NCBI RefSeq assembly: GCF_008039555.1 | Contig: NZ_VDUW01000002.1 | Coordinates: 124,001 to 188,000, forward strand | Direction: 5' to 3' | Length of the DNA: 64,000 bases | Source of the DNA: Cerasibacillus terrae | GTDB taxonomy: Bacteria > Bacillota > Bacilli > Bacillales > Amphibacillaceae | In this document: positions 39,364 to 48,276 of the stretch, piece by piece | Numbering within the stretch: the stretch's first letter is position 1 | Layout of the letters: each line of letters opens with the position of its first letter | Notes under the pieces: generated by a model | Databases searched by the model: none | What the model was told of the DNA's origin: nothing | Seen by the model: the letters and a program-made list of their open reading frames with translations, nothing else | Position numbers and translations under genes: made by a program

Positions 39364-39412
39364 AAAAGCCGACTCGTTTGCAGCTAGGACACTGCATATG
39401 AAGTCGGCTTTT
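39364..39412. terminator. Bidirectional terminator hairpin downstream of pbpG
   Basis: AAAAGCCGACT pairs with AGTCGGCTTTT, with inner TTTGCAG/CTGCATA. Runs of A and T flank it on both sides. It lies beyond a repeat copy that separates it from pbpG. Confidence 0.75.
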
Positions 39413-39415
39413 ATC

Positions 39416-39513
39416 TTTATCGCAGATCAACAGCCAGTAAAGGCCCGATTGGTTCAACTAACAATCAGTGGGAGAAAGATAAATCCCTCCACTGATTGAA
39501 GTTTCACTTTATC
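39416..39513 (+). repeat. Internal-deletion derivative of the intergenic repeat
   Basis: It starts CTTTATCGCAGATCAACAGCC: the left end of module A jumps directly to its right arm, as if recombination between the GATTAAC and GATCAAC segments removed the stem. Module B is intact. Confidence 0.82.
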
Positions 39514-39536
39514 TATGTTTTTTTGAGTATATAAGG

Positions 39537-41567
39537 TTAATCAAAAAATAATTCAAACCATTTTTGAAAAATGCCTTTTTCTTTTCCTTCTTTCTTTTCC
39601 CCCTCTTTTTCAGGTGCTTGATGTTCTTTACAATAAGTTGTTGGTTCTGTTCCGATTTCAAAATACATGACATGATTGGTTGGGCAATTTGGTGTTGCTC
39701 TTTTTCCTGTTTCTGGATCAATCGGAATGCCGATGACCCCTTTTGGTGGCATGAATGTGCTCATTGGTATATCTTGATGTGCTTTTTCCATAAACTTGGC
39801 CCAGATTTCTTTGGCATATTTTTTTTCGCGGACACGTTCTAGTTCACGATTATCATCATATCCAGTCCAAATACCTGTTACAATTTCAGGACTATAGCCA
39901 ATCATCCAACTATCCGATTCTGTTGTTCCTGATTTCCCTGCATAAGGTCTGGATAATTGATCAATGATAGGGGATCCTGTTACAGACATGTATCCATTTA
40001 ATGATTCATCGAACATACCTGTAAGAAGTTCTGTTAAAATAAACGCCTTTTTCTCATCAAAAATTTGCCTTTTTGGATGTTCTCTTGTATATAAAGTTTT
40101 CCCATTCTTATCCACTATTTTTTCTATAGCATGCTCCTCAATCTGCATTCCACCGTTTCCTATCATCCCATAAGCTGTAACCATTTCTTGTAAAGGGACA
40201 GAAGCAGTCCCAAGTGCTAAAGAGGGAACACGTGGCAAATCTCCTGTGATTCCAAATTTCTTCGCAGTTTCTACCAACGTATCCATCCCGATGAATAAGT
40301 GAGTTTTTACTGCATAAATATTATCAGACAAGGCTAGAGCTTGTGCCAATGTAATCGGATCATTTGCATAATAACCATTGTAATTACGAGGTTGATACGT
40401 ATTGTTATTTGCAAATTCAAATGTAGTTGGTTTACTCATTAATGTCGTATTTGCTGTAAAGCCGCGCTCTAATGCTGCATAAAATAAAATAGGTTTAAAT
40501 GTAGATCCGGTCATTCTTCTGGAATGTGTTGCACGATTAAAAGGGCTTTTTTGAAAGTCTCGACCACCAACAAGTGCTCGGATTGCTCCTGTATTTGGAT
40601 CCAATGCAAGTGCACCAATTTCAATATCACTTTTTGAGTCGATTGTTTTTTCAATTGTTTCTTCCAATTTATCCTGATGGTCTTGATTTAAGGTTGTATA
40701 AATACGGTAGCCACCAGCTTGGATGGCTTCTCGATCCATCTGCAATATTTTTTTTGCCTCTTGTAGGACTGTTTCTTGAAAATAATTACTCGTATCAGAA
40801 GAAAGGGAAGGATCGTATTTTGCATAATCCAAACTTTCATTCTTTGCTAGTTCAAACGTTTGTTTAGAAATAACTCCTTCTTCATGCATGACACGCAAAA
40901 TAAGTTGTTGACGTTTTTCTGCCTTTTCTTTATTAAGGAAAGGTGAAAAATAACTAGGCCCCTTAGGGATACCTGCTAACATGGCAGACTCAGCTAAGGT
41001 CAAATCTTTTGCCTTCTTATTGAAATAGACTTGACTGGCTGCTTCAATCCCATAAGCACCGGCACCATAATAAATCGTATTTAAATATCCTTCTAAAATT
41101 TCTGTTTTCGAATAAAACATTTCTAATCGGATTGTATAGATTGCTTCTTTTATTTTTCGGGACCATGTTTTTTCATGGGATAGATATAGATTACGAGCAT
41201 ATTGTTGGGTTAACGTACTTGCTCCTTCTTTTAATGAGCCACTTTTAATATCTTTTAAGGCGGCAATTAGAATTCGTTTTATATCGAAACCGTGATGCTT
41301 AAAGAAATGTTGATCTTCAATAGCAATCATTGCATCGATTACATGGGGGGATATGTCTGTTAAAGACACCCAATCCTGATTTTCTTTTCCTTTCCCTTCA
41401 CCAATCTTTTCACCAGATGTGTCATAATATATGGTGTCTTGCTCATCTGAAATTGGCGGAGGACCTATTAAATAAAGCACTACGAAAAACAAGATGACCA
41501 TCGAAATGATCCCCAGACCGAACTTTAATAATATACGATTGATTGGTTTTAAATGTATTCGTCCCAT
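39537..41567 (-). CDS. pbpG: Class A penicillin-binding protein (PBP2d/PbpG-like)
   Basis: The 676-residue protein has an N-terminal anchor (about residues 14-34), a glycosyltransferase-51 domain with Glu84 in AIEDQHFFKHHGFD and GASTLTQQYARNLYLS, and a transpeptidase domain with the GSTFKP nucleophile motif (about residue 350), LSDN (SxN) and KSGTTE (KTG). It polymerises and cross-links peptidoglycan outside the membrane. Location beside ywhD identifies it with B. subtilis pbpG (ywhE), active in the forespore. The C-terminal tail is Lys/Glu-rich. Forespore expression here is not tested. Confidence 0.92.
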   Translation of the reverse strand: MGRIHLKPINRILLKFGLGIISMVILFFVVLYLIGPPPISDEQDTIYYDTSGEKIGEGKGKENQDWVSLTDISPHVIDAMIAIEDQHFFKHHGFDIKRILIAALKDIKSGSLKEGASTLTQQYARNLYLSHEKTWSRKIKEAIYTIRLEMFYSKTEILEGYLNTIYYGAGAYGIEAASQVYFNKKAKDLTLAESAMLAGIPKGPSYFSPFLNKEKAEKRQQLILRVMHEEGVISKQTFELAKNESLDYAKYDPSLSSDTSNYFQETVLQEAKKILQMDREAIQAGGYRIYTTLNQDHQDKLEETIEKTIDSKSDIEIGALALDPNTGAIRALVGGRDFQKSPFNRATHSRRMTGSTFKPILFYAALERGFTANTTLMSKPTTFEFANNNTYQPRNYNGYYANDPITLAQALALSDNIYAVKTHLFIGMDTLVETAKKFGITGDLPRVPSLALGTASVPLQEMVTAYGMIGNGGMQIEEHAIEKIVDKNGKTLYTREHPKRQIFDEKKAFILTELLTGMFDESLNGYMSVTGSPIIDQLSRPYAGKSGTTESDSWMIGYSPEIVTGIWTGYDDNRELERVREKKYAKEIWAKFMEKAHQDIPMSTFMPPKGVIGIPIDPETGKRATPNCPTNHVMYFEIGTEPTTYCKEHQAPEKEGEKKEGKEKGIFQKWFELFFD

Positions 41568-41816
41568 CGCTCACTGATGCTCCATTTTTAAAATTAGTTT
41601 GTTTGTCATATTATGGGGAAAAAATCTAGAATATAAACGAGGAAGAATGAGATAAGACCAATCTATATGAAGAGATCCTTTTAGAGACAAGTTTTGGAGA
41701 ACTACATGTGATAAAAGGATATGTCAATTATTCATGAAAATAGCTTCAAAGCATTCTCTTTCTCTACATAATTCGTTATAATAGAAAAGAATTTATATAG
41801 AAATTGAGGCGATAAG

Positions 41817-42236
41817 ATGGGGCAAGAAATACAAATTAATTTGCATATGACAATCGATGATAATGGCCAGATGGAATACAATACAATCAGAGAAAAAGGG
41901 GAGTATTTCCAAAGGGATCAGTTTGATGTACTCTCATATGTGGAATCAAATAATGAAGATGGTCCAATAAAGAATCGGATTACCATTCAACCAGAACGTG
42001 TGAACATTAAACGCTCAGGCCATGTTCAAATGAACCAACAATTTCGTCTCCATAAAAAGACTGAAAATGTATTTAAACATCCTTATGGAACAATCCGTAT
42101 GGAAACGTACACGAAATCAATTGTCTATAAAAGACTAGAAAATAAAGAAGATGGCTCCTTAATCATTGAATACTCTGTTAAGCTGAATGGTCAAGAAGCG
42201 CGAGAACATCGCTTAGAATTGTATTTCGAAGAATGA
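41817..42236 (+). CDS. ywiB: YwiB family (DUF1934) lipocalin-like protein
   Basis: The 139-residue protein is mainly alternating beta-strand sequence, fitting the calycin-like DUF1934 fold. The C-terminal KLNGQEAREHRLELYFEE and the mid TIQPERVNIKRSGHVQMNQQF are as in YwiB. The function is unknown. It is divergent from pbpG with a 249-base gap. In B. subtilis ywiB adjoins argS, which is not present here. Start by GAGGCGATAAG. Confidence 0.87.
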   Translation: MGQEIQINLHMTIDDNGQMEYNTIREKGEYFQRDQFDVLSYVESNNEDGPIKNRITIQPERVNIKRSGHVQMNQQFRLHKKTENVFKHPYGTIRMETYTKSIVYKRLENKEDGSLIIEYSVKLNGQEAREHRLELYFEE

Positions 42237-42318
42237 GTTGTCATCTGAACTTTCTGTCGTTAAAACAATAAAAAAAGAGAATATTTGTAAAAAAATCATA
42301 TTTTATAAATAAAAAAAG

Positions 42319-42347
42319 TTGACTGAATGCTCGTTCATATTTATAGT
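42319..42347 (+). promoter_or_regulatory. fadF promoter with an overlapping TetR-type operator
   Basis: TTGACT (42319-42324) and TATAGT (42342-42347) give a 17-base spacer. The palindromic TGAATGCTCGTTCA (42324-42337) fills that spacer, where a bound repressor would block RNA polymerase. It resembles FadR boxes of bacilli, which have TGAATGA-N-TCATTCA symmetry. Confidence 0.55.
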
Positions 42348-42396
42348 ATAATATGAGCACATAGAAAAGTAGTCTAGAAAGTAGTTTTTTTAGGTT

Positions 42397-42410
42397 TGTA
42401 ATCGTTATCA
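42397..42410 (+). promoter_or_regulatory. Catabolite responsive element (cre) in the fadF leader
   Basis: TGTAATCGTTATCA matches the cre consensus TGWAANCGNTNWCA at all 14 positions. It is about 50 bases downstream of the -10 element, a roadblock position for CcpA. Confidence 0.65.
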
Positions 42411-42448
42411 TTTTTAGATGTCTTAAAATATAAAAGGGGGCGCGAATA

Positions 42449-44557
42449 ATGAAGGGGTTTCTACTGATTAATATGTTAGCTTTTATTGCGGTTACAGTCT
42501 ATGCCCTATACCTATTTGGTAGGGTTATAGCAACAAGACTTGCTTACATTCGTCTAGGTAAGAAATCAGAATTTGATGGGCAAGTAAAAGAGCGTTTGGG
42601 TAAAATTTGGACAATCGTATTTGGTCAATCGAAACTGTTAAAGGATAAAAAATCCGGAATCATGCACGTCATGATGTTTTATGGATTTCTCCTTGTCCAA
42701 TTCGGTGCAATTGATATGTTCATTAAAGGGCTAGCTCCTGGAAAACATTTGCCATTTGGGCCAATTTATCCTGGGTTTACCTTTTTCCAAGAACTAGTAA
42801 CATTAATGATCTTAATTTCAGTTGCCTTTGCTTTTTACAGACGTTATATTGAGAAACTACCTCGTTTAAAACGTGGTTTAAAGTCTGGTTTAGTATTGAT
42901 TTTTATTGGGACATTGATGATTTCTGTTCTTCTAGGTAATGGAATGTTATTAATCTGGGAAGAACAAGCAGCTACATGGTCTCAACCTGTTGCTAGTTTA
43001 GTAGCTACTGTATTTGGATTTTTATCACCAACTGCAGCAATGGTTCTGTTTTTCATCTTTTGGTGGATCCACACTATTACATTACTAGTCTTTTTAGTTT
43101 ATGTACCACAATCTAAACACGCACACTTAATTGCAGCACCTATTAATGTTTTCTTAAGTAAGCGTGTTCCAGGAAAATTGGAAAAATTAGATTTCGATAT
43201 TGATGAAGACGATGATGAAGAAGATATTTCATTTGGTGTTGGAAAGGTAGAAGATTTTGAACAATATCAATTAGTTGACTTATATGCTTGTGTAGAATGT
43301 GGCCGTTGTACAAGTGTTTGTCCGGCTGCTACAACAGGTAAGATGCTTTCACCAATGGATTTAATGGTTAAAATTCGTGACCATTTAACTGAAAAAGGTG
43401 CCGCGATTACAGGTAAATCACCATGGGTACCAACATACGCCTTTTCCAGTACAGCTGGTAATCAACTAGCAGGCCAAGGAAGTGAAGCAGCAGCAACGAT
43501 GGAAGAAGTTAGCTTAATTGGTGATGTTATTACAGAAGAAGAATTAAATGCATGTACAACATGCCGTAACTGTGAAGATGCATGTCCAGTAATGAACGAA
43601 CATGTTGATAAAATTATTGACCTACGTCGTTTCCTTGTAATGACCGAGGGTAAAATGGATTCTGATATCCAACGTGCGGTTATGAATATCGAACGTCAAG
43701 GAAACCCTTGGGGGCTTTCGAAAAAAGATCGAATTAAATGGCGTGAATTAGATGAATCTGTATATATTCCAACAATAAAGGAATTGAAGAAAGAAGATAA
43801 AGACTTCGAATACCTATTCTGGGTAAGTTCGATGGGTGCTTATGACAGCCGGAGTCAAAAGATTGCAATTGCATTTGCTAAATTAATGAATAAAGCAGGC
43901 ATAAGTTTCGCTATTTTAGGAAATAAAGAAGCAAACTCTGGTGACACAGCAAGAAGAATTGGAAATGAATTTTTATTCCAAGAAATTGCAGAGAAAAATA
44001 TTAAACAATTTCAGAAAAATGATGTAAAGAAAATTGTAACGATTGATCCACATGCTTATAACATTTTCAAAAATGAATATCCTGATTTTGGTTTCGAAGC
44101 AGAAGTTATTCACCATACACAAATGCTATATGATTTAGTAATGAATGGTAAATTGCAACCAAAAGGTGCTATTAAAGAAAGATTAACATACCATGATTCT
44201 TGTTATTTAGGCCGCTATAACGGTGTGTATGATCCACCAAGGGAAATCCTAAAGGCAATACCAGGTTTGGAACTTGTTGAGATGGACCGCTCCCATGAAA
44301 ATGGAATGTGCTGTGGAGCAGGTGGAGGAATGATGTGGGCAGAAGAAACAACTGGAAACCGAATTAATGTTGCGAGAACGGAACAAGCATTAGAAGTTGA
44401 ACCAACGATGATTTCCAGCGCATGTCCATATTGCTTAACCATGTTAAGTGATGGAACAAAGGCAAAAGAAGTAGAAGAAGATATTAGTACAATGGATGTA
44501 GCAGAAATTCTTGCATTATCAGTCTTCGATGAAGAAGAAACAACCAAGACAGCTTAA
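42449..44557 (+). CDS. fadF: FadF-type Fe-S oxidoreductase (electron transfer in beta-oxidation)
   Basis: The 702-residue protein begins with membrane helices (about residues 3-250: nitrate-reductase-gamma-like), then two 4Fe-4S clusters (CVECGRCTSVCP and CTTCRNCEDACP) and two CCG domains, the last reading HDSCYLGRYN and MCCGAGGGMMW. It resembles B. subtilis FadF (YwjF), thought to pass electrons from acyl-CoA dehydrogenases (via ETF) to the quinone pool. The acidic stretch DIDEDDDEED separates membrane and cytoplasmic parts. It leads the beta-oxidation cluster but has its own terminator. Confidence 0.93.
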   Translation: MKGFLLINMLAFIAVTVYALYLFGRVIATRLAYIRLGKKSEFDGQVKERLGKIWTIVFGQSKLLKDKKSGIMHVMMFYGFLLVQFGAIDMFIKGLAPGKHLPFGPIYPGFTFFQELVTLMILISVAFAFYRRYIEKLPRLKRGLKSGLVLIFIGTLMISVLLGNGMLLIWEEQAATWSQPVASLVATVFGFLSPTAAMVLFFIFWWIHTITLLVFLVYVPQSKHAHLIAAPINVFLSKRVPGKLEKLDFDIDEDDDEEDISFGVGKVEDFEQYQLVDLYACVECGRCTSVCPAATTGKMLSPMDLMVKIRDHLTEKGAAITGKSPWVPTYAFSSTAGNQLAGQGSEAAATMEEVSLIGDVITEEELNACTTCRNCEDACPVMNEHVDKIIDLRRFLVMTEGKMDSDIQRAVMNIERQGNPWGLSKKDRIKWRELDESVYIPTIKELKKEDKDFEYLFWVSSMGAYDSRSQKIAIAFAKLMNKAGISFAILGNKEANSGDTARRIGNEFLFQEIAEKNIKQFQKNDVKKIVTIDPHAYNIFKNEYPDFGFEAEVIHHTQMLYDLVMNGKLQPKGAIKERLTYHDSCYLGRYNGVYDPPREILKAIPGLELVEMDRSHENGMCCGAGGGMMWAEETTGNRINVARTEQALEVEPTMISSACPYCLTMLSDGTKAKEVEEDISTMDVAEILALSVFDEEETTKTA

Positions 44558-44568
44558 AAGTAATTACA

Positions 44569-44612
44569 GGAAGGCAAGCATAAAAAGAATAGGTGTGATG
44601 CCTTCCTTTTTT
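44569..44612 (+). terminator. Intrinsic terminator between fadF and the thiolase gene
   Basis: GGAAGGCA and TGCCTTCC form a perfect 8-bp stem followed by TTTTTT. It separates fadF from the following transcription unit. Confidence 0.8.
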
Positions 44613-44623
44613 AAGTATGTTTT

Positions 44624-44639
44624 GATTGAGCGTTCAATC
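44624..44639 (+). promoter_or_regulatory. TetR-type operator upstream of the thiolase gene
   Basis: GATTGAGCGTTCAATC is a nearly perfect 16-base palindrome (GATTGA/TCAATC with GCGT centre). It shares the CGTTCA half with the fadF operator, suggesting one regulator for both. Confidence 0.55.
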
Positions 44640-44667
44640 GATTTATGAGAAGATAGAATAGTAGAAA

Positions 44668-44681
44668 TTGAAGCGTTTTCA
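44668..44681 (+). promoter_or_regulatory. cre-like site upstream of the thiolase gene
   Basis: TTGAAGCGTTTTCA matches the cre consensus at 12 of 14 positions. A cre also controls mmgA in B. subtilis. Confidence 0.5.
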
Positions 44682-44711
44682 TGGAAATTATGGAGAGGAT
44701 GACAAAAAATC

Positions 44712-45899
44712 ATGAAAAAGACAGTTATTGTATCTGGAGCAAGGACACCTTTTGGTAAACTTGGAGGTTCATTAAAAGGAATAACTGCTTCTAAGTTAGG
44801 TGGTCATGCCATTAAAGCGGCACTAGACCGAGCAGGAATAGAAGGAAAAGAAGTCGATGAAGTAATTATGGGAAATGTCTTACAAGCAGGACAAGGCCAG
44901 ATTCCATCACGTCAAGCTGCTAGGGAGGCTGGAATGCCATGGGAAGTGAAGACAGAAACAATTAACAAAGTATGTGCATCCGGTTTACGAAGTGTAACAC
45001 TAGCCGATCAGCTTATTCGTTTAGGGGAAGAAGATGTAATTGTAGCAGGTGGAATGGAGAGTATGTCTAATGCTCCATATATATTACCAAATGCTCGCTT
45101 TGGATACCGAATGGGTGATCAAAAGGTAGTCGATTCTATGGTGCATGATGGACTAACGTGCTCTTTCCAAGGAGTACATATGGGTAACTACGGGAACTCC
45201 ACATCTGAAGATTTAGGTATATCAAGAGAGTCACAAGATGAGTGGGCGTATCGCAGTCATCAACGTGCCATCTTAGCAATGGAGACAGGTAAATTTGCTG
45301 AAGAAATTGAACCGATTGAAGTACCTGTGCGTAAAAAAGACCCGATTCTTGTGGATACTGATGAAGCACCACGTAAGGATACAAACCTAGAAGTACTCGG
45401 GAAACTACGTCCAGTATTCGGGAAAGATGGAACAATTACAGCTGGAAACGCTCCAGGTGTTAATGATGGTGGAGCAGCTTTTGTACTTATGTCAGATGAA
45501 AAAGCAAAAGAATTAAATAAAGAACCTCTAGCAACCATCTTAGGTCATGCAGAAGTTGCTGTAGAAGCAGAGAATTTTCCAAAGACTCCTGGATATGTCA
45601 TCAAAGAATTACTAGATAAAACAGGCTATTCGATGGATGATATTGAACTATTTGAAATTAACGAGGCATTTGCAACAGTTTCTCTTGCATCCATGCAAAT
45701 TGCTGATATCCCACATGAAAAGGTAAATGTCAATGGTGGTGCAGTTGCATTAGGTCACCCAATTGGAGCAAGTGGTGCTCGTATTATCTTAACTTTAGCT
45801 TATGAACTAAAACGTCGTGGTGGCGGATTAGGAATCGCAGCCATTTGTAGTGGTGGCGGACAAGGAGACGCTATTTTAATCGAAGTTCCAAAACAATAA
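44712..45899 (+). CDS. mmgA: Acetyl-CoA C-acetyltransferase (thiolase)
   Basis: The 395-residue thiolase has the nucleophile Cys88 in [12 protein letters not shown], the [21 protein letters not shown] segment typical of degradative acetyl-CoA acetyltransferases, [15 protein letters not shown] with the catalytic His, and the second Cys in CSGGGQGD. It catalyses the last step of beta-oxidation (thiolysis of acetoacetyl-CoA) or the reverse condensation. It is the first gene of a four-gene run with mmgB and two acyl-CoA dehydrogenases. Start by AGAGGATGAC. A fatty-acid thiolase with wider chain length (FadA) is an alternative. Confidence 0.93.
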   Translation: MKKTVIVSGARTPFGKLGGSLKGITASKLGGHAIKAALDRAGIEGKEVDEVIMGNVLQAGQGQIPSRQAAREAGMPWEVKTETINKVCASGLRSVTLADQLIRLGEEDVIVAGGMESMSNAPYILPNARFGYRMGDQKVVDSMVHDGLTCSFQGVHMGNYGNSTSEDLGISRESQDEWAYRSHQRAILAMETGKFAEEIEPIEVPVRKKDPILVDTDEAPRKDTNLEVLGKLRPVFGKDGTITAGNAPGVNDGGAAFVLMSDEKAKELNKEPLATILGHAEVAVEAENFPKTPGYVIKELLDKTGYSMDDIELFEINEAFATVSLASMQIADIPHEKVNVNGGAVALGHPIGASGARIILTLAYELKRRGGGLGIAAICSGGGQGDAILIEVPKQ

Positions 45900-45964
45900 T
45901 TTGGATATGAAGTAAAGGGTGCTTTTTAAAAGAATGATTTAAATAGAAATTTTATCGAAATTAT

Positions 45965-46087
45965 CATTTGAAATACACGAAGACTCCAGCGGGAAAGCGA
46001 GCCAGGCGAGACCCCACAGAACGAAACGTTAGTGTAGTTCGAGGAGGCTCGCGGATTGCCCGCGGAAAGCGGAGTGTATTTCAAATG
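45965..46087. repeat. GC-rich palindromic repeat with 14-bp inverted ends, between mmgA and mmgB
   Basis: The ends CATTTGAAATACAC and GTGTATTTCAAATG are perfect inverted repeats. Inside, GCGAGCC pairs with GGCTCGC and AGCGGG with CCCGCG. The core (GCGGGAAAGCGAG, then GAGGAGGCTCGCGGATTGCC, then CCCGCGGAAAGCGGAGT) resembles a GC-rich intergenic repeat I recall from several Bacillus-group genomes. It is far GC-richer than the surrounding DNA. Confidence 0.8.
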
Positions 46088-46164
46088 CGGTAGCATAAAT
46101 AGAACAGCATATGAAGAATGATACAAAATAATAAACAGATACACATCTAAGGAGGTTTTCTATA

Positions 46165-47016
46165 ATGACAATTAAAAAAGTAATGGTAATTGGTGCAGGA
46201 CAAATGGGATCAGGAATTGCTCAAGTTTGTGCCCAATCAGGATTTGATGTGCTATTAAATGACATGAATAAAGAAGCACTAGACAAAGGTATGAATCGAA
46301 TTGAAAAACTTCTGGCAAGATCTGTCGAAAAAGAACGTATGACAGAATCTGACAAAGAAGCAACAATGAGTCGCCTCAAACCATCTTCTATGTTAGAGGA
46401 TGCAAAAGACTGTGATTTAGTTATCGAAGCAGTTGTAGAAAATATGGATGTGAAAACAAGTGTCTTTCAACAATTAGACGAAATTACACCAAAACATGCA
46501 ATCCTAGCATCCAATACATCTTCTTTACCGATTACAGAGATTTGTGCTGTGACAAAACGTCCTGAGCAAGTCATTGGAATGCACTTTATGAATCCGGTTC
46601 CAGTCATGAAACTAGTAGAGGTAATTCGAGGATTACAAACAAGTGATGAAACATTTACGAAGATTGATGAGATGGCAAAACAATTAAATAAAACATCTGT
46701 TGAAGTAAATGACTTCCCAGGATTTGTTGCAAACCGTGTGTTAATGCCAATGATTAATGAGGCTGTTTATACGGTCTATGAAGGAGTAGCTTCTGTAGAA
46801 GATGTGGATACTGTCATGAAACTAGGAATGAATCACCCAATGGGACCATTAACATTAGCTGACTTTATTGGACTAGATACATGTCTCTACATTATGGAAG
46901 TCCTACATGAAGGATTAGGAGATAGTAAGTATCGTCCATGCCCATTATTACGTAAATATGTTAGTGCTGGTTGGTTAGGACGTAAATCTGGACGTGGCTT
47001 CTACACATACGATTAA
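46165..47016 (+). CDS. mmgB: 3-hydroxybutyryl-CoA dehydrogenase
   Basis: The 283-residue protein has the NAD-binding [14 protein letters not shown] at residues 10-25, [11 protein letters not shown], the catalytic [17 protein letters not shown] with His, and [19 protein letters not shown] followed by [12 protein letters not shown]. It oxidises 3-hydroxyacyl-CoA with NAD(P)+ in the beta-oxidation route, giving the substrate for the thiolase upstream. It has a strong site (TAAGGAGGTTTT). The 265-base gap to mmgA is mostly filled by the GC-rich repeat. Confidence 0.94.
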   Translation: MTIKKVMVIGAGQMGSGIAQVCAQSGFDVLLNDMNKEALDKGMNRIEKLLARSVEKERMTESDKEATMSRLKPSSMLEDAKDCDLVIEAVVENMDVKTSVFQQLDEITPKHAILASNTSSLPITEICAVTKRPEQVIGMHFMNPVPVMKLVEVIRGLQTSDETFTKIDEMAKQLNKTSVEVNDFPGFVANRVLMPMINEAVYTVYEGVASVEDVDTVMKLGMNHPMGPLTLADFIGLDTCLYIMEVLHEGLGDSKYRPCPLLRKYVSAGWLGRKSGRGFYTYD

Positions 47017-47056
47017 TAAATTAATAGACTATGCATAGAAAAGGGGACAGACAATC

Positions 47057-48196
47057 ATGAACTTAACTTTTACAGAAGAACAAGAAATGATGCGCTCAAT
47101 GGTACGTAACTTTGCGGAAAATGAAGTAGCAAAAGAAGTAGAAAGAATGGAAACGGAAGACCGTTTTCCGAAAGAAGTCATCCAAAAAATGGGTGAACTA
47201 GGACTTATGGGTGTACCAATTCCAGAAGAATATGGTGGAAGTGGGATGGATTTTACATCCTATATTATTGCGATTAATGAACTAGCGAAAGTAAGTGCAA
47301 GTGTTGGGGTTATTTTATCTGTACACACATCTGTTGGAACAAATCCAATTCTTTATTTTGGTACAGAAGAACAGAAAAAGAAATATGTTCCGAAACTAGC
47401 AAGTGGAGAATATTTAGGAGCATTTGCTTTAACAGAACCTAGTGCAGGATCTGATGCAGCTAGCTTACGTACTTCTGCTAAAAAAGATGGCGATTATTAT
47501 ATCCTAAATGGTTCTAAAATGTTTATTACAAACGGTGGAGTGGCAGATACATATGTCGTGTTTGCTCGCACAAGTGAAGAAAAACGTTCTAAAGGAATTA
47601 GTGCATTTATTGTTGAAAAAGACACTCCAGGATTAGTAATTGGTAAAAAAGAGCGAAAAATGGGCTTACATGGATCAAACACTGTCGAAATCAGTTTCGA
47701 TAATTGTAAAGTACCGAAAGAACAATTATTAGGGGAAGAAGGACAAGGATTTAAAATTGCCATGTCCAACCTAAATGTTGGAAGAATTGGAATTGCGGCA
47801 CAGGCTCTTGGTATAGCAGAAGCAGCTTTAGAGCATGCAGTTGAATATGCTAAGGAACGTGAACAATTTGGAAAACCAATTTCCCATCAGCAAGGTCTTT
47901 CTTTTAAACTAGCAGATATGGCAACAAGTGTAGAAGCTGCTAAAGTATTAACATATCAAGCAGCATCACTTGTTCAAAAAGGTTTACCTTGTGGAAAAGA
48001 AGCGTCCATGGCAAAAATGTATGCAACAAAAACAGCTGTTCAAACAGCAATTGAAGCTGTACAAGTTTTTGGTGGATATGGCTTTACAGAAGATTATCCA
48101 GTAGAGCGCTTTTTCCGTGATGCGAAAGTAACCGAAATCTATGAAGGAACAAACGAAATCCAACGACTTGTTATTGGTAAACACCTTTTAAAATAA
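47057..48196 (+). CDS. Acyl-CoA dehydrogenase (short/branched-chain type)
   Basis: The 379-residue flavoprotein has the family motifs ALTEPSAGSDAASLRT (about residue 123), FAR-SKGISAFIV, and the catalytic base Glu in [17 protein letters not shown] near the C-terminus. It makes a trans-2,3 double bond in acyl-CoA and passes electrons to ETF, presumably towards FadF. It is clearly homologous to the next gene, and MmgC of B. subtilis is the likely counterpart. Start by AAAAGGGGACAG. Chain-length specificity is not clear from the sequence. Confidence 0.93.
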   Translation: MNLTFTEEQEMMRSMVRNFAENEVAKEVERMETEDRFPKEVIQKMGELGLMGVPIPEEYGGSGMDFTSYIIAINELAKVSASVGVILSVHTSVGTNPILYFGTEEQKKKYVPKLASGEYLGAFALTEPSAGSDAASLRTSAKKDGDYYILNGSKMFITNGGVADTYVVFARTSEEKRSKGISAFIVEKDTPGLVIGKKERKMGLHGSNTVEISFDNCKVPKEQLLGEEGQGFKIAMSNLNVGRIGIAAQALGIAEAALEHAVEYAKEREQFGKPISHQQGLSFKLADMATSVEAAKVLTYQAASLVQKGLPCGKEASMAKMYATKTAVQTAIEAVQVFGGYGFTEDYPVERFFRDAKVTEIYEGTNEIQRLVIGKHLLK

Positions 48197-48276
48197 AAAT
48201 AATTCATGATATATATTAATAGATATTGAAATTATTCATGTAAACTAGCTTTTGACAAACAAGGAGGAACATAACA

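Noticed and set aside
42347-42352. TATAAT as the fadF -10
   Set aside because: It is perfect but 22 bases from the only good -35; TATAGT at 17 bases is preferred.
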